Source: Onchocerca lupi | Lineage: Eukaryota > Nematoda > Chromadorea > Rhabditida > Onchocercidae | Reading direction: 5' to 3' | Assembly: GCA_028564675.1 (NCBI GenBank) | Contig: JAOVVO010000139.1 | Coordinates: 78,777-142,776, forward strand | DNA: 64,000 nt | Part shown: positions 40,643-55,600 of the stretch, one piece after another | Position numbering within the stretch: position 1 is the stretch's first letter | Layout of the letters: each line of letters starts with the position of its first letter | Made by a program: the position numbers and the translations under genes | Notes under the pieces: generated by a model | Seen by the model: the letters and a program-made list of their open reading frames with translations, nothing else | The model's database searches: none | Told to the model about the DNA's origin: nothing

Positions 40643-43600
40643 TTACCGTATTTTCTGATACGATAATTTTTTAAACCGTATTAGATAAGTTGCAAAATCA
40701 TTTGGTTCCAGGAAAAAATTCGCCTCTTGATACGATATTTCTTTGCTTATTTGTTTGACACCATTTAATAATGTTTTTTGCACCGTAATCACATCAATAG
40801 ATTGCAAATATTCCTTCACGACTAACTGAAATTCACAGATACTGTAACAAATTACAGTATATATTTGGCGATATAAAAATTTATATTGAAGTATGAAACA
40901 TTTTTAATATGGTCATCTGAAGGGATATGGTAAGAAAATTCTTTTATTTAATATTTCATCCTTTTTTTCAAAGATTTTATAAATAAAATTAAAAATAAGT
41001 AGTTCATAAAACTGAATATTATTTTACTATATTAAAAACCTTTTTTTAATGAATTTTTATTATTGGAATAAATTTTGAAAAGATTATATCATTTAAATCT
41101 TGCAAAAAAAAAAAAAAACTGTTTATCTTAAGGATTCCTTAATTTAATGTTCATCTAAATTGTTCAACAAAATATTTGAAAATTCATGATGTATCAAAAC
41201 TCTGTTAATAGACTTTAATTTTTAATTAAAAAAATTACATTGCACAAATTTTTAATAAGAATTGTAAAAAAGTTTCAAAAAAATTTAAAAAAATAAAAAA
41301 CCCCACAAAATGTTGAAAATTTTAAAATTTCAAAAAAATTTTAAACCTCAAAAAATTCATTTGATTGATATTTTTGCAGTTTGAAAAATTTCATCTGAAT
41401 AGTTCACTAAGATTTTGTATAATCTTATCGTTTTAGCATTAATAAAAATTTGTAAATTACAAACATAAACGGTTATGATTTAAAGAAACTTGTTAAGTTG
41501 TAAAATTTACATCAAGCTTGTTTGCGAGACATTTCGGAGAGATTAGACTGGTACAATCAATTCCTGCTCTGTACAGTATCATTAATCGTAGATTTATATC
41601 AGATGTCAAAGGTCGAACAGTTAATAATTGTACATCGCATGGAAACGATTGGAGATGACGAAGTGTGAAATTTTCAAGAATCCCTATAAAATTTCATTCA
41701 TTTTTCATTTTTTAACTGATGAATTATTACTTTATTAACAAATTTTATTAATTATGAAATTATAAAAATGAAATGCCAACATTTGTTTTCCTTTTTTTTT
41801 TTTATTTTTGAATTGGAAAAAGCATTTCAATTTTTTTTTTAATTAGTAAAATTGTATTAGAAATGTAAGAATAGAACGAGAATAAATCGCAAATTTCAAA
41901 ATGCTGCATTTATGAGAATAAATGATTACATAAATCGCAAATTAACAAAAATTAACAAACATACCATTGATAATGAAAATATTTGGTTGATAAATCAATG
42001 ATTGAAGAGTTAAATGAGCATTAAGCGTATTATATGCAAATTGTCGTTCTTGTCGTTGCTATTAAAAAAATCTCTTTTTTAATCTAAATTTAGAAATCAA
42101 ATAAAAGGAAATAAAATTTTTGAGAAAATAGCTTTCTCTTTTTTTTTTTGAAAAAACCAAGATACAATAGTGATCAATATTAATAATTTTCAAATTTTTC
42201 AAAATCCCAAATAATTATTTAATAAAAATTTAAATTTTAATTATTTAGTGAAAATCAGAAATAAAAGATGTTTAGCATTTACTTTATCATCAATCTGTAT
42301 CATTTTTTCTAAAACAAATGTAAATGCCATATTAACAGGTAAATTATCAACCGGTAAGCCATCATCATCAAATCCCAGACCTTTTCCATCATCAGAATTT
42401 AAACGACGATCTATAAAAAAAAAAATAATTTGAATAGTTAGATGTTAATTTTATGAAATTGCAAAGAATCAAAAAAAAAAAAAAAACGATGAAAATTTTA
42501 ATTTTTATAAAATTTTAAGATTTAATTAGCAATATTATTGAATTTTAGGATAATTTTAATTACTTACCAAGCATTATTTCAAAATTTATTTTGTCAAATG
42601 TTCTGACACCATGTGGAATATTGCTCAGAATTGAAAGTCGTTTTGATCTATCTTGTAGTATCATTGCTGTTGGCATTGGATAATAATTCTTTTCCGGTTG
42701 ATGGAATGCATTATATTCAGCTCGTCTAATTAACTAAAATTTTAAATTCCATTATTAATTTTTGTTTAATTAATTAAAAATGCGATTTTCGCAATTAATT
42801 TATTGAATAAATTTGTTAGAATTATCACCATCAGTTTTTGGTAATTCATCAGTTGCTAATTATCAGCAGTTTGCTAATTTTAACAATTATCAAATATTTT
42901 AGATATCAAATGATGTATTATTTAAATAAGCAATTAAGAAAATTCATTAGTCTATTATTTTCTTTCAACTTATATTAAAATAATTTAAATTTTATTCATA
43001 ATTTTTTAAAATTGACTAATCGTTTATTTAAAGCAAAATAAATACGAAAATAAGTAAAGAAACAATTGAGTGATAATTTATCATGCATTATCATAGCATA
43101 ATAATTGTATAATCTGAAATTAGAATGAAATGAGCAAAAATTGGAAATGAATCGATTAAAAATATATCCGATCGAAGTAATTGAAAATCACAGTACAATA
43201 AATAATTTCCCGTACTTTATTAATTTTTAAAATTTTCAAATAAAAAATTTAATGAATTAATTCATTTAATTAAAGCTTACTTGTAAGCCATTACTGTCCG
43301 TATAATACTTAACATCGTTTGCTATCATATCAGTTGCAAATTTTGCAATCAATTCAGCGTTTAACATTTTTCGTATATCAATACGAAGTTGCATATGTAA
43401 ACGACTTTCTTCTGCTCCTTATAATAAATTTAAAAAATTCCAAAAATTCTCAGGATAAAATTTAATAAACTAAAATTTTTTAAAAAAACTAAATTTGTTT
43501 CAAGAAATATAAACTTTTTAAAAATTTCTAATGGCAAATAAATTAAAAAATTGTTAAGAATTTAAGATAATTTGAAAAAAAAAATCTTAAAGATCAAATA

Positions 43601-46600
43601 CCCAAAATTTTGTTAACTGAGAGCCGTTGTTTTACAAATTTCGATAACGTATAAGCAATTTGACGTAACGGTCCCGAAACAATAAAGGTTTCTGCATCAA
43701 TCATTTTTAATTTCTAAAATTTTTGGATTATTTTAGATAAACTATTAATAAAATAGTATTGAGGAAACAGCACGTGAAGTTTTAGAATTTGACAAAAATT
43801 TTTTCTTCGACAATTTTATCAAATTAATTCTTTTGTAAATGATTACTATTAAATCTAGAAATTTATTATCGTTTATTTTCTATTACTTTCTTTCAATAAT
43901 TGAATTGTTTCAAACTATCACCATGAAAAGATAAAATTGAGGATTAAAATTTTTTAAATATTATAATATTTTATGCCATTGAAAATCAATTTCTAATCTA
44001 TCAAAACAATAATTTGCTGATAAAATTTTAACTTACTTTAAGTTGATGATTTTGAATTTTCATCACATATGCACCACTAAAACTATTTTTATAATAGCTA
44101 AATTCTTGTTTACACTTTAATCGTTCTGTATCATTTGTTGACAAATTCAAGTATAGCGCCTAAATTTTTGCAACTTTATTATTAATAATTTTTTGTTTTT
44201 AGCTCATGAAAATTTCATTTTTTTTAACGCGAAAAATTTTTCTGTTATCTTCCAAAAAAATTATGAAACCCATTCAATTTTCTTTTGTTCGTTTTTTTTT
44301 TTTTCTTATGAAATTATTCAGTGACATAATAGTTTCTTGAATAATTCAATTAATTAAGCTTCATGGATAATCAAGCTAATTAAAGCTCATGAATGAACTC
44401 AGTTCATTGATTTCTATGAATTAATTTAAATAATTAAGCATTTTTCATTAGTTAAAACACGAAAAAAATATATCAAACATTTCGGAATATTTTGATTTTT
44501 TCAAATTTAATTAATTCTTTAAAATATTTCCGACTAAAATTATTTATATCCTTCAAGAATTTCATAGCGCCTCATGCTTAAATTTTAATAATTTAATTAC
44601 AGTAAATTGAAGAAGAAAATTCAAATAAATTTGAAAAAACTAATTCTTTGAATTATGATAATTTAGTGACGAAAATTCAAATAAATTGCAAGAAATACAT
44701 CTAATAATCCATTTTCAGGATTCAATTCCACCAACATTCGTGATGTTTGAAGAACAAATTTATCCCTGCTTATTGTTTTTGCATGAAAATGACTGAAAAG
44801 AAATAAATTTTCCCACGGAATTGTTTACCCTAAAATTCTTATTTGTTTCTAATCAATCTTGAGAAATCTATTAAATTATTTCTTGCTGATGTACTAAAAT
44901 GATAGTAGGTCCAAAAAAAACATTACAGTAAATAAAATAAGATATGTTTTAAATCTCTGAATCTAAAATGAATTATTTTTTTCCGGTCGATTTTAATCAA
45001 TAAAGAGCAATCAAATCGTAACAGATATAGAAATCCGGTAAATATAAAAAATTTTTTTTCTGAAAAAATCAGTAATATGCATTCCGTAATCATATTATTA
45101 ACTAAGAAATATTAGGTAGAACTAAATGCAAAATAAGTAATTCCATCGGAAATCAACAAAATACCGCGGATAATTTCGAAAAAAACATTCGCTATTTCCT
45201 TATTATTTACTTTAGCTATCAACTTTTTTATTAAATTCAAATTCACAAAAAAGGACAACAAAATTATACTTCGAAATATATTTTATCGTTTTTGACGGCT
45301 TTATTGGTGATAAAATTTGAGCAAATTCAATTGTCGTCGCGTGAGTTTTTTGAATTGTGCAATGAATAAATGATAGGGCTTTGAGAAATGCGAAGAAAAC
45401 CAGCTTAAAATTATCAAAAAAAAAAAAAAAAATCTTTTTTCTTGAATTAAAAATTAAAAAAAAAAAACCAGTGATAATTGTTGCTCCATCAATTTAATCA
45501 CAATTCAATCATTAAACAGTGATTTTAATTGATTTTTTGGATGCGAATTCCAAATTATCAACCAATTTATTTACTTATAAGCTGTTAAAATAAATTTGAA
45601 TTTTCAGTCGAATTTATATAATTTTTCAATCGAAATGAATGAACGATTTAAATTACCAGATAATTTTCCGTAAAATTACCACTAATTGTATCAAAATATG
45701 GCTCTATTTGAGCCTGAATAGGTCCATCCGTTCCAATCACAATTACATTCGGATCAGATATCAGCAATTCGATTGTTTCCATCCTTTCATATGGCTCATT
45801 GTTGTAGATAAGTATTGTCCTATTAATTAATTTTCTCCGTTTATTTTAAATTTATTTTATTAGAAAGACTAGAAATTGTTTCTTATTTTATACTATATCA
45901 TACATAAATGTATAATACAGTATCATATATAAACGTAATACAGTATGCCATTGAAGATTACTTATAGCAGACAAGTTTTTGATTGTAATTATCATATAGC
46001 TAGAATCAAAATATGAATCTGACAAATATTTCAGATAATCTCCCATCAGTTTTTGCACAGTAGGGATAATGTTAGTGGTAAAAATTTTTTCTAAACGACT
46101 ACTGTATCTCTCGAAGACTGCTGATTACTGTATATACGTAAATTGCTATATAGTGCATGAATTTATAGCTATAATTAATACATGATTATGATTGAATGTA
46201 AATTCTGGTAAATACCTGATAATAATCCTTCATAAGTTTGTTGTCATAAAATAAAAATAAATCTTGGAAAAAAGTGTTTGCATACAAAAAAATAAGACAA
46301 ATTTCGATGAATTGCCATATTTTTGAATTTAAGTTTAAATTTGCAATTATAATAAATATTAAATTTTCCAATATTTAAAAATATCTTTTAAAATATAAAC
46401 CTTGGTTGATCTATAGTAATTAACTTTTTGCTGCTACTTTCATTGTACATAATTGGAATATTATCCTGAAAGTTTCCCATATTTTATTTTATTAATTTTT
46501 ACTCTTGATTTTTATAGTATTTGCAAATAATACAATAATTATTAGCGAAAGAAAACAAAAAATAATGATGTATAAAATTGATTAAAATTAATAAAGAAAA

Positions 46601-49600
46601 ATTTGCATATTAAGTAAACTTTGCAAAATTTCTTCACTGTTTGCGTTTAATTTGAGAGAAAAAAAAAGGAGAATTTTCCTTCTTTGTTTTTTAAATCATT
46701 AAAAAATTCCATTTAAGTTAGCAAAGATTACTAATTCAAAATTGTTTAAGCGCAGTAATGGACTTAATGAAATCTTCAGCACATTTTCGGCAATTTTTAC
46801 TGAATCAAACAAACGTTGCGAATAATCTTTCATTACATGATTTTTGCTCGTTCCTGTAAAAATTATTTGTTTATTGTTCATTTATAGCCAATAATTCATC
46901 AAATAAAAACTTGCGTTGTAGTAAAAAATTACTAGATAAATGAGTTCGAATCATATTTCACATATATAATTTTATATATTGAAAAGAAAAATTAATAAAA
47001 ATAAATAAAATTTTGTGCTCACCCGTGATAGCATCATGATGTTGGAAAAGTGCTAAATTTCGTCGAGCTATTGTTAGTTGTTGTTGGATAATTTGGCGAT
47101 TTTCGGTCGATAAATATGTAAAGGTATTGGTACTTAATAAATCTGCAGCTCTTATAAATGACTAAAAAATTTTGTAAAATTAAAATTTTCATTTTTTTTT
47201 TGGGGAAAAATTTCAATTTGAAATTTTTTCTACTTTTTTTTTAGAAATTCCTTCTTTAATTTAATTTATAGATTCGTTGAATGAAAAAAAAAATTTAAAA
47301 ATGATCGAAAACATTGAACAATCATCTTATGCCAAATCTAGAAAGAAAAAAAAAAGACAGCATACTAGCAAAACATATTTAAAATTAAAATTTTCAGTGA
47401 TAATATCGAATTCATTTCTAATTGATAGAACAAGAAGTATAATTTTGAATTGTATAATTATTAAAAATTAAAATTTTAAAACTATTTATATTTCATGCAA
47501 ATACTTAAACTAAAATTCACATAATTTTGATAATAACATACGTAAGCAAATTGCTGATTTTTATTTCTGAGCAAAATTTAATTTAAAAATTTACGTGTAA
47601 TTCTCTCTCCTGCCGTTTATAAAATGGTCGTGTTGTATAGAAACCAGTCCAGTAATCACCTTGAGCACATTGATACGGAAAAAAATCACCAGATAAGGTT
47701 GCTAATGTAAGATCTTTAGCTTTATTATTTCGTTCAAATGCATCAAAATATTCCGTTAGTGTTCCAAATCTATATTTTCAGTTCAAAAAATTTAAAAAAA
47801 TTTCAAAATTATTATTTTGAAAATTTTTATGCTTAAAACTTAATTGATGAAATAAAAGAAAATTGACAATAGCAGGAAAAAAATATAATTAATAAATATT
47901 TTCAAAATTTTCATACTATTATGTAAGTGAATTAGAAAATTGGATAGAAATTCCAGAAATAAAATTGAAATAAAATTACTTAATATATTGATATTTATTT
48001 GCTTTAATTCTAATTTTAAAATTTATATTAATTTAATACATTTTAGGATATTAATTCTAATCATGAAAGAAAATGTAGATATTTCACCTAATTTTCGTAC
48101 GTTTTGAATTTTTATTAATATAATCAAATAATAATATCAAATTATTATGTTGTTGATACCATTCTTCCAATTCAACATATCGAAAATCATCACCCCAAAC
48201 AGATAATATAATATTATTTCCTTGTATATGTGACATTTTTAGGAATGATTTTTCCAATTTTAATGCGCTGAAAGGAAAGAATTATTATCATTTTAATTCA
48301 AATTTCAAATACATTTCGAACATATATTTGTTTGATTTTCAGATAGTTTTTTGAAAATTTCATAAATTTCTTGCGGAAATATCTGGTAAATAAATATTCA
48401 TTCAGAATAAATTTCCAGATTTATAAAATCTAAATACTTATTTATCTAATATTCTCCTAACAATAAGCCTGAGCAACATCATTAGTTTGTTATGCTAATT
48501 TTTGTTTTATACGGAATGATTTGGAAAAAAATTTTTGAAAATTTAATTAATAGAATTTAGAAAATTTAGTTTGAAACAATCTCACTTACCTTGCATGAAT
48601 ATTTAAATTTGTGATAGGTACCGGAGCAATATTAGGACATGTAAAATGATTCAGTCGTTTGAAATCATATTGACAACATATATCTGGATCCGGCCCACAA
48701 TTGTTCAGTATATCGTAATGAGTAAATGGTAATACGTGAGTAAGCATTTCATGTTGACCATTAGTATCTAAAGAACCAAAATAAAAAAAATCATCATCAA
48801 AATATTTTAAGTACTTGATTATTGAATATTTAATTTATAAAAATGCAACATGCAAATTTTCTTTTACATACTATTTTGCTGTTGTTAAATTTTCAATTAT
48901 TCAAAGCAATTAATGCCGATAAAATTTGCTTCATCTATTTATATAATAAAAGTGTAAATTATCGTTGCTATTATTTGGCACGTAGTTTTGCAGCTTCGTC
49001 ACCGATCGTTTTCAAATTTTGACACTAAGTTGCGTTCAAATAAGCACGTCTTTCCAGATAGATATGCTCTTTTTCTTCACCTGCCACACTTTTGACAACT
49101 TATGGAATTGTGACGAAAAATATGACACATGGATCTTTCGTCTTGCTGAATCCAAATTCGCCATACATGATAGACGGAAAATGCTCTAAGCAATATCCTC
49201 GAGCATTAGTTTGCAACACATTCAAGGGAAAAAATGGATATCCTTTTATACAGAAGATCAGCAGAAGATGGCGGTAAATTGGCAACTATACAAATGCAGA
49301 ATGTGACATCGAGGTGGGTTGCTTCATATTCACCTCTGCTACTAAAAATATACAAAGTGCATTTAAACGTGGAATACTGTAACTCATTTGTAAGTACGTG
49401 AATAAAGATAGCAACATCGCAATTTTTGACGTGCAACCAGAAAGAATCACTTCTTTAAGAATGCGTTATCACAAACAGTATCAGGCTGTAAGATATATGA
49501 GCAGCAATAAAGCTGTATGGCGAATTCTTTCATTTCGACCATGAAGGAAGTCCAGCTGTTGTTCACTTAGCAGTACATCTTGAAAATGAACAATGCACTT

Positions 49601-52600
49601 ATTTCACAGATGCGAATGTGCAAAAGTAACCCTGAATCCACCAACTACAACATTAATTGCTTTCTTCACATTATGTCAAAAAGACCCATTTGGATAAACA
49701 ATGTTCTGCCATATTCAAGCATACTACAGGTTGTTCATCGTGGATAGTAATCAAGACGAATGCTTCTTCCTTCGCATGTTGTTAGTAAATATGTCCAGCC
49801 ACCTCCTCCGAGCAACTGAAAATTGTCAACGGCGTTACACATGCTACTTTCTGCAGTGCATGTAAAGCTTTGAATTTATTGGAGAACGACCGACACTGGG
49901 ATGTATGCATATATGACGTATGCAACATGTCATATTCAAATCAAATTCGTACACTGTTTGCAATCAAACTGACCACCTACTCTCCTTCATCTCTAAACAG
50001 TAATTATGGGAGAATATAAATCGCATGTGGCTGAAGATATTCTCCATCTAATACGTAGCGAAAATTCAAATATGAACATGACTTTCACAGCAAAAATCTA
50101 CAAGGAAGCGTTGATTATGATTGGAAACTTGTGTTTAAAAATCGCGTACAAAGTTCCCAATCAATTGAGAATACCGAATCGATCTGCTGCTGATTCGTTC
50201 AATGTAGAATTGCATAGCAAACAAAATTACGACACGGCTGGTCTTTTGTCCTATGTCAATAATATTCCTAAGCTTATGTTTGAACAGAAAGGCATTTACG
50301 ATCAAATAATGCCAATTGTCAAAAAGGAAGTTGGAGAAATCTTCTTTTCAGATGTGCCACGAGGAATGGTTATAACGTTTCTAATTAGATTGATTCTGAC
50401 AGCAATTCGATCCTAAAATCACATAGCCTTAACTGCTGTATCGTCCAGAATAGCTGCAACATTGCTACCAGGTGGAAGAACTGTTCATTCCGCTTTGACA
50501 TTGCTATTGAGCATGCAATTATTGCAACTCCCACATGCAACATTTCCAAAGCATTCGGCATGAGAAAAGTAGTGCAATAATGCAAACTTATTGTTTGAGA
50601 TGAATGTAAAATGGAGCACAAAAAAAATCACTTAAGGCTTTTAATTGATTATTGCAAGATTTGCATGAAGACATCAGACTGTGCTAATATTGCTTGCAGG
50701 AGATTTCAGGCAAACAGTACGTGTAATTCCTCGATCGACACTGGCGAACGAAATAAATGCTTGCCTAAAATACTCTACTTTTTGGCGACACGTAAAGCGT
50801 TAAAATCAATTACAAATGTGATCAAATGCAAAACGATCGATCAGCTGGAATGTTCTACATCAATTGCTGGAAATTTTGAACGGAAAGGTGCCGGTTGATC
50901 TGACCACAGAATAAATTTCATTGCTTCTTAACTTCTGCAATTTAGTAACGTCAAAAGAAGAGCTTTTTTTTGTTTATTGCGAACATAGATTTGACTTGCT
51001 GGAACATAGATTTGACTTCCGTGATAACTCTATATACTTCTCTTTTTAATTTTTTTGTTTCATAGTAAGTAGTCTTTGTAGATGTAGGTTAAATTTTTAA
51101 ACTTTTAGTTTTCAAAACTGAAGATTTTGTTCTATTTGAAGTTATGAAATTTATTAGTTTTGGTTTTTTAATTTTTTTGTTTGTTTTTTTTTATGTTAGG
51201 ATTTTATTTGCTTTTGTGTTTTTTTGTTTAAGTTTTTTAGATTGGGATCCTTTGAAAAGTTGTGTTATGATATGTTTGGGTATTCTTTGGATGGAAAAAT
51301 ATTTCCCGATATTCAAATCAATTCTAAGAATCATGATTGCTGAGTGAACGAGCTATTCTTGCGGCCAAGAACAAATATATCTACGAACATAACACTATTA
51401 TTTAGTTAAACATTCAAAGGTAGAAATCCCATTTCACATACAAGTCCGTCGACATTGTTTTGGAAGCAGAAGAAACGTTTAATTATCAAACAGAATATTT
51501 GAAAAAGATGCCACCGAACTTACTGCAATTGAAAATCAGCGTACCAATTATCATAATGAGAAATATTAACCAACCAAAGTTTTGTAACGGCACGCGATTT
51601 GCAGTGCAAAAATTAATGAGCAATGTCAGAGAAGCAACAACTTGCAGGATATTTCAAAAATGAAGATGCCCCTCATTGCTCATTTTGCTATGATTCCAAC
51701 GGATATACCATTTTAATTTGAAAGATTGCAACTCCCAATTCGACTGGCGTTGGCACTCATCATCGGTGGGAGGGGAGGGGGAAGAGCTAATCTTTAGAAT
51801 TGTGCAGTTTAGATCTACAAAAGGATTGTTTCTCATATGGACAATTATATGTTGCGTTTTCTAGAATTAGCTAACCAGACAATCTCTATATCTACGCAGA
51901 CAATGGAACAACAAAAAAATATTATGTACCCACAAAAATTGTAGAATTAAACATATTAAAGACTATTAGAGACGTGCACTTTCTCTGTTTTTTCTTTACC
52001 ATTTAAACAAACTGAGCTAAAGCAACACGCTTATATAAAAAGTATATAAAAACATATGTGTATTCGAATGTAAAGTTGTTTCATAATTTCAAAGCATTAG
52101 ATATGAACTTTCAGAGATCTTTGATTTTGAACTAATATAAATAAGACGTGTGTTTGAGAAATTTCGGAGATTTAAAATTTTTAACAAATGAACATTAACA
52201 TTTTTCTTCATACAGACTAGCCGGAGCCAGACACATGAAGAATGGCCGATCCTTATAGATTTGCTGGATTGGCCATGCTCCGCGTGGCCAGGTTGTGGAT
52301 AAATTTTTAGGAAAAAACAACATTGAATCAAGAAATCAAACTTAAATCAAATTTTTATTCCTAATAAAATGTTTGGATCATTTCATTTGAAAAAAACTTT
52401 ATGAAACTTACATCAAAATAATTAAGAATAATGAAGAGTAGATAGAAATGAGTAAATCTTTCAATCATTTCCAAAAAAAAAAAAAAAGTGATAATTGATG
52501 AATTTTCTATTAATAAAGAAATGGAATTAGAATAAAAAATTAAGAAATTAAAATTTACCAAAAAATTGTCGCCAATGAAATGATAATGCTCCGTGATTTC

Positions 52601-55600
52601 GCAGAAATGTTTTCAAATCATTATGAATTCTGTTAATTACTCCACGACTAATACCTGTTTTTGTAAATAAATATGGTACCGATGGTCCATGACCAAATGG
52701 ATCATTTGACCACATTACTTGAGCTTCGACATCTGGAATAATTTTTTCTTACTAAAAATTATTTGATTCAATTTTTTAATTTAATGCACTGAAATTTAAA
52801 AAAATAGATATCAATAACATGATTTTCCGACGAATGCATCTTACTCTTCATTCGTAACAACTCTCATGAAATGATTTGCCTTTTCCAAATAAAAAAAAAA
52901 AAAATGTTTTAATCTGAAAATTTTTGGTTCTTATTCGAATGATAATAATTATTTTACTCATATCTCTTCTTAGGGCTATCACAGTTGCTAAAGTTGAATT
53001 AATATTATCATTCGTTTATTAATACCTTTTCATATTTCGAATAATATGAATAAAATAAATGATGCAACGAAAAATCAAATGATAATTTTTTGGAAAAAAA
53101 TCAATGGCAAAAAAACGACCAAAAAAAAAGTTAGCAGAAAGAAATATGGCCAAAGAAAAGTAATCAAAGGAAAGTAGCCAAAAAATAAATAATATCAACA
53201 AATGTAGCCAAAAAAAGTGATAAAAAAAGGAGTTAGCTGAAATTTTATACTTAATTCGTTGTAAACATATTGTTGTCCTTCGATAATATTATCCACAGTT
53301 GATGGAAAAAAAGTTGTTGCTTCATCTGTCATTACCCAGGAACCACTTACAATTTCCAATTGTTTATTTTTAATAAGCCTTAAAAGAAATCATACCTATT
53401 ATTTCATCATTTAATTATCGGATTATTCCTCATTTTACAGTGTATCAAATTATACAAATTTTTGTATATCTAAAATAATAATAGGAAATTTTTTTCTACA
53501 TATTTTACTGCAATTTTTTTTTTAATGTAATCCCCTTGATGAAGAGTAAGAAAAGGAAAAAGAATTAAATTAATGATAAAATTGATTAAAATTGTTATCC
53601 AGTACTTGATTAGAATGAAATAATTGAATTCAGAAGAAATTTTGTAGAAAATAAGTTTATCATAATGATATAATAATTGAAATTTTTCGAAATCTTTTTT
53701 TTTTTTTTTTGTTTTAAATAATAATTTAATCAAAAAAAAAAAAGAAAAAAAAAAACCAAATTGATTACATGCTGTTATTGCAAAAATAAAAATTTTTTAA
53801 AAATTTTCAAAAAAATAATAATTAGGTTTAAAAAAACAAATCAAAAAATATCAAAAAGTATTATTTCTATACTTTCGTGTTAAACTTTTGATACTTTCAT
53901 TTTGTCTTGACCACCATTGCTCCAAATATATAATTTCACACCACATGAAACGCATACGTGGATATTGTTGCAGAAATATTATCATATTATCTAATATAGC
54001 ATTTGTATCATTCAAATAATTATTGAATGTTTTCTGCCAACCTGAAATTTAAATTCAAATTCTATTCACTTATTTTATCAAAAAAAAAAAGAAAAAAACT
54101 TATTAAAGTTTTCAAGTTTTCCTAGCCCTTATTTGTTTTATGTTAAGATTTAAAAAGAAATTTTAATTGACGAAAATATATTGAAAATTGTTTCAATTTT
54201 TAGCATATACAATTTTCTACAAAATTACCATCATCATTAACATTATAAAATTAAAATGTTATAATTTAAGTGACTCATTTGATGTAAGGAATAATTTACA
54301 AATATTATTATTTGAAAAACAAGCGATGGTTGATAATGGCAATTTTAAAGTACTATCTTTAAATAATTCGCAATATTTGCGAATTAACGTTTCACTTGAA
54401 TCAATAGCAAGATTATAATATTAAAATATTGATATATATGCATGTTAATCAAAAATGGATTAATCCGTCTTGACGTTTGATTCTCATCATAATAAGGAAT
54501 TGGATTAAAAAAAAAAAAAAAAAATCAAAGTAATAATTGAATAAAATCAAAAAAATAATTGAAAAAATAATTAATCCACTTTCAAATATCAGATTTATTA
54601 CTATTAATTCATTTGTATTTAATCAAGTACAGGCTAAATATATTTTTTCTGAAATACAAATGAAAGAAATTTGGCCAGAATTATATTTTTAGACTTATTT
54701 ACTTGAATCAGCATGTACTCTTTTTCTTTTACCTAAATCAATATATTTTCAAATTTATTTATTCGAATCAAATTCGAATTCAAATTCGAATTACCTGGGT
54801 CAACATGAGTGAATGGTAAAACGTATACTTCTGTTACATCTGAAATTTTTTTCTTCCTCACTTTATAACGATGTTGTGATGTTTTTTCAAGACCAACAAC
54901 TCTTCGAAATATATCGAATGTCTAAAAAAAAAAGAAATAAAATAAATAAATAATTATTATCAAATTATGATAAATAAATAAATAATTATTATGATAAAGT
55001 TATGATAAAAACCTATAAAATGAAATAATTACAGAATTAATTTTGTTTAAAAAAAGAGCAATTAAAATAAATATTTATTAAATACTAGTAATTTAAGGAA
55101 AAATGCAAGAAAAAGGTAACTAATAGAAATTAGCAAATAATAGAAGTCAGAATTCATATAATTATCTATAATTTCTTAAGCTTTCATTTATTATTATTAT
55201 TATTATGAATTGTTAAAAATAAATATAATCGAAATTCAACAAAAATTTTCATAGATTCCATTTGCACTTTTAATTATCAAGTAACAGAAATGAATTAAGC
55301 TTTATGAATTGGCTAATTGGCAAATGTTTAGGATTTTATTTTTAGCAATTTTATTTTTGAAATTTTTTTCAGAAGTTTGCAATGAAATAAAAAGTGTAAC
55401 AAAAACCGGATATTCTTCTTGAGTGTTTGCATGTTTAAAACTGGTTTCAGCAAATATAAATTTAGATAAATTTTTGAAAAATCATAATCGATGCATTATA
55501 CTAAGTTATAAAAAGATAGAATGAATAAAAAAAAAAATTGAATTAAACAATTCTTTTTTTATTTAGAAAATTACAAAAATTAATTTTGAGAAATATCTTT

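Larger units (their letters stand above)
48934..52292 (+). mobile_element. Near full-length decayed Helitron in mannosidase intron 6
   Basis: Starts with TC after an A (TCTATTTATATAATAAAAGT), as Helitrons do, and ends just after a GC-rich hairpin at 52271-52289. Between these lie Rep and helicase remnants on the plus strand, opposite to the host gene. The element of about 3.4 kb lies wholly within the intron between mannosidase exons 7 (48590-48767) and 6 (52559-52732), so it is spliced out. The terminal CTRR is not intact (CAGGT in its place). The right end is therefore set by analogy with the copy that ends at 12464. Confidence 0.85.

Noticed and set aside
50385..50621. 78-codon minus-strand open frame
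   Set aside because: Antisense of the Helitron helicase remnant, which has clear family motifs on the plus strand.
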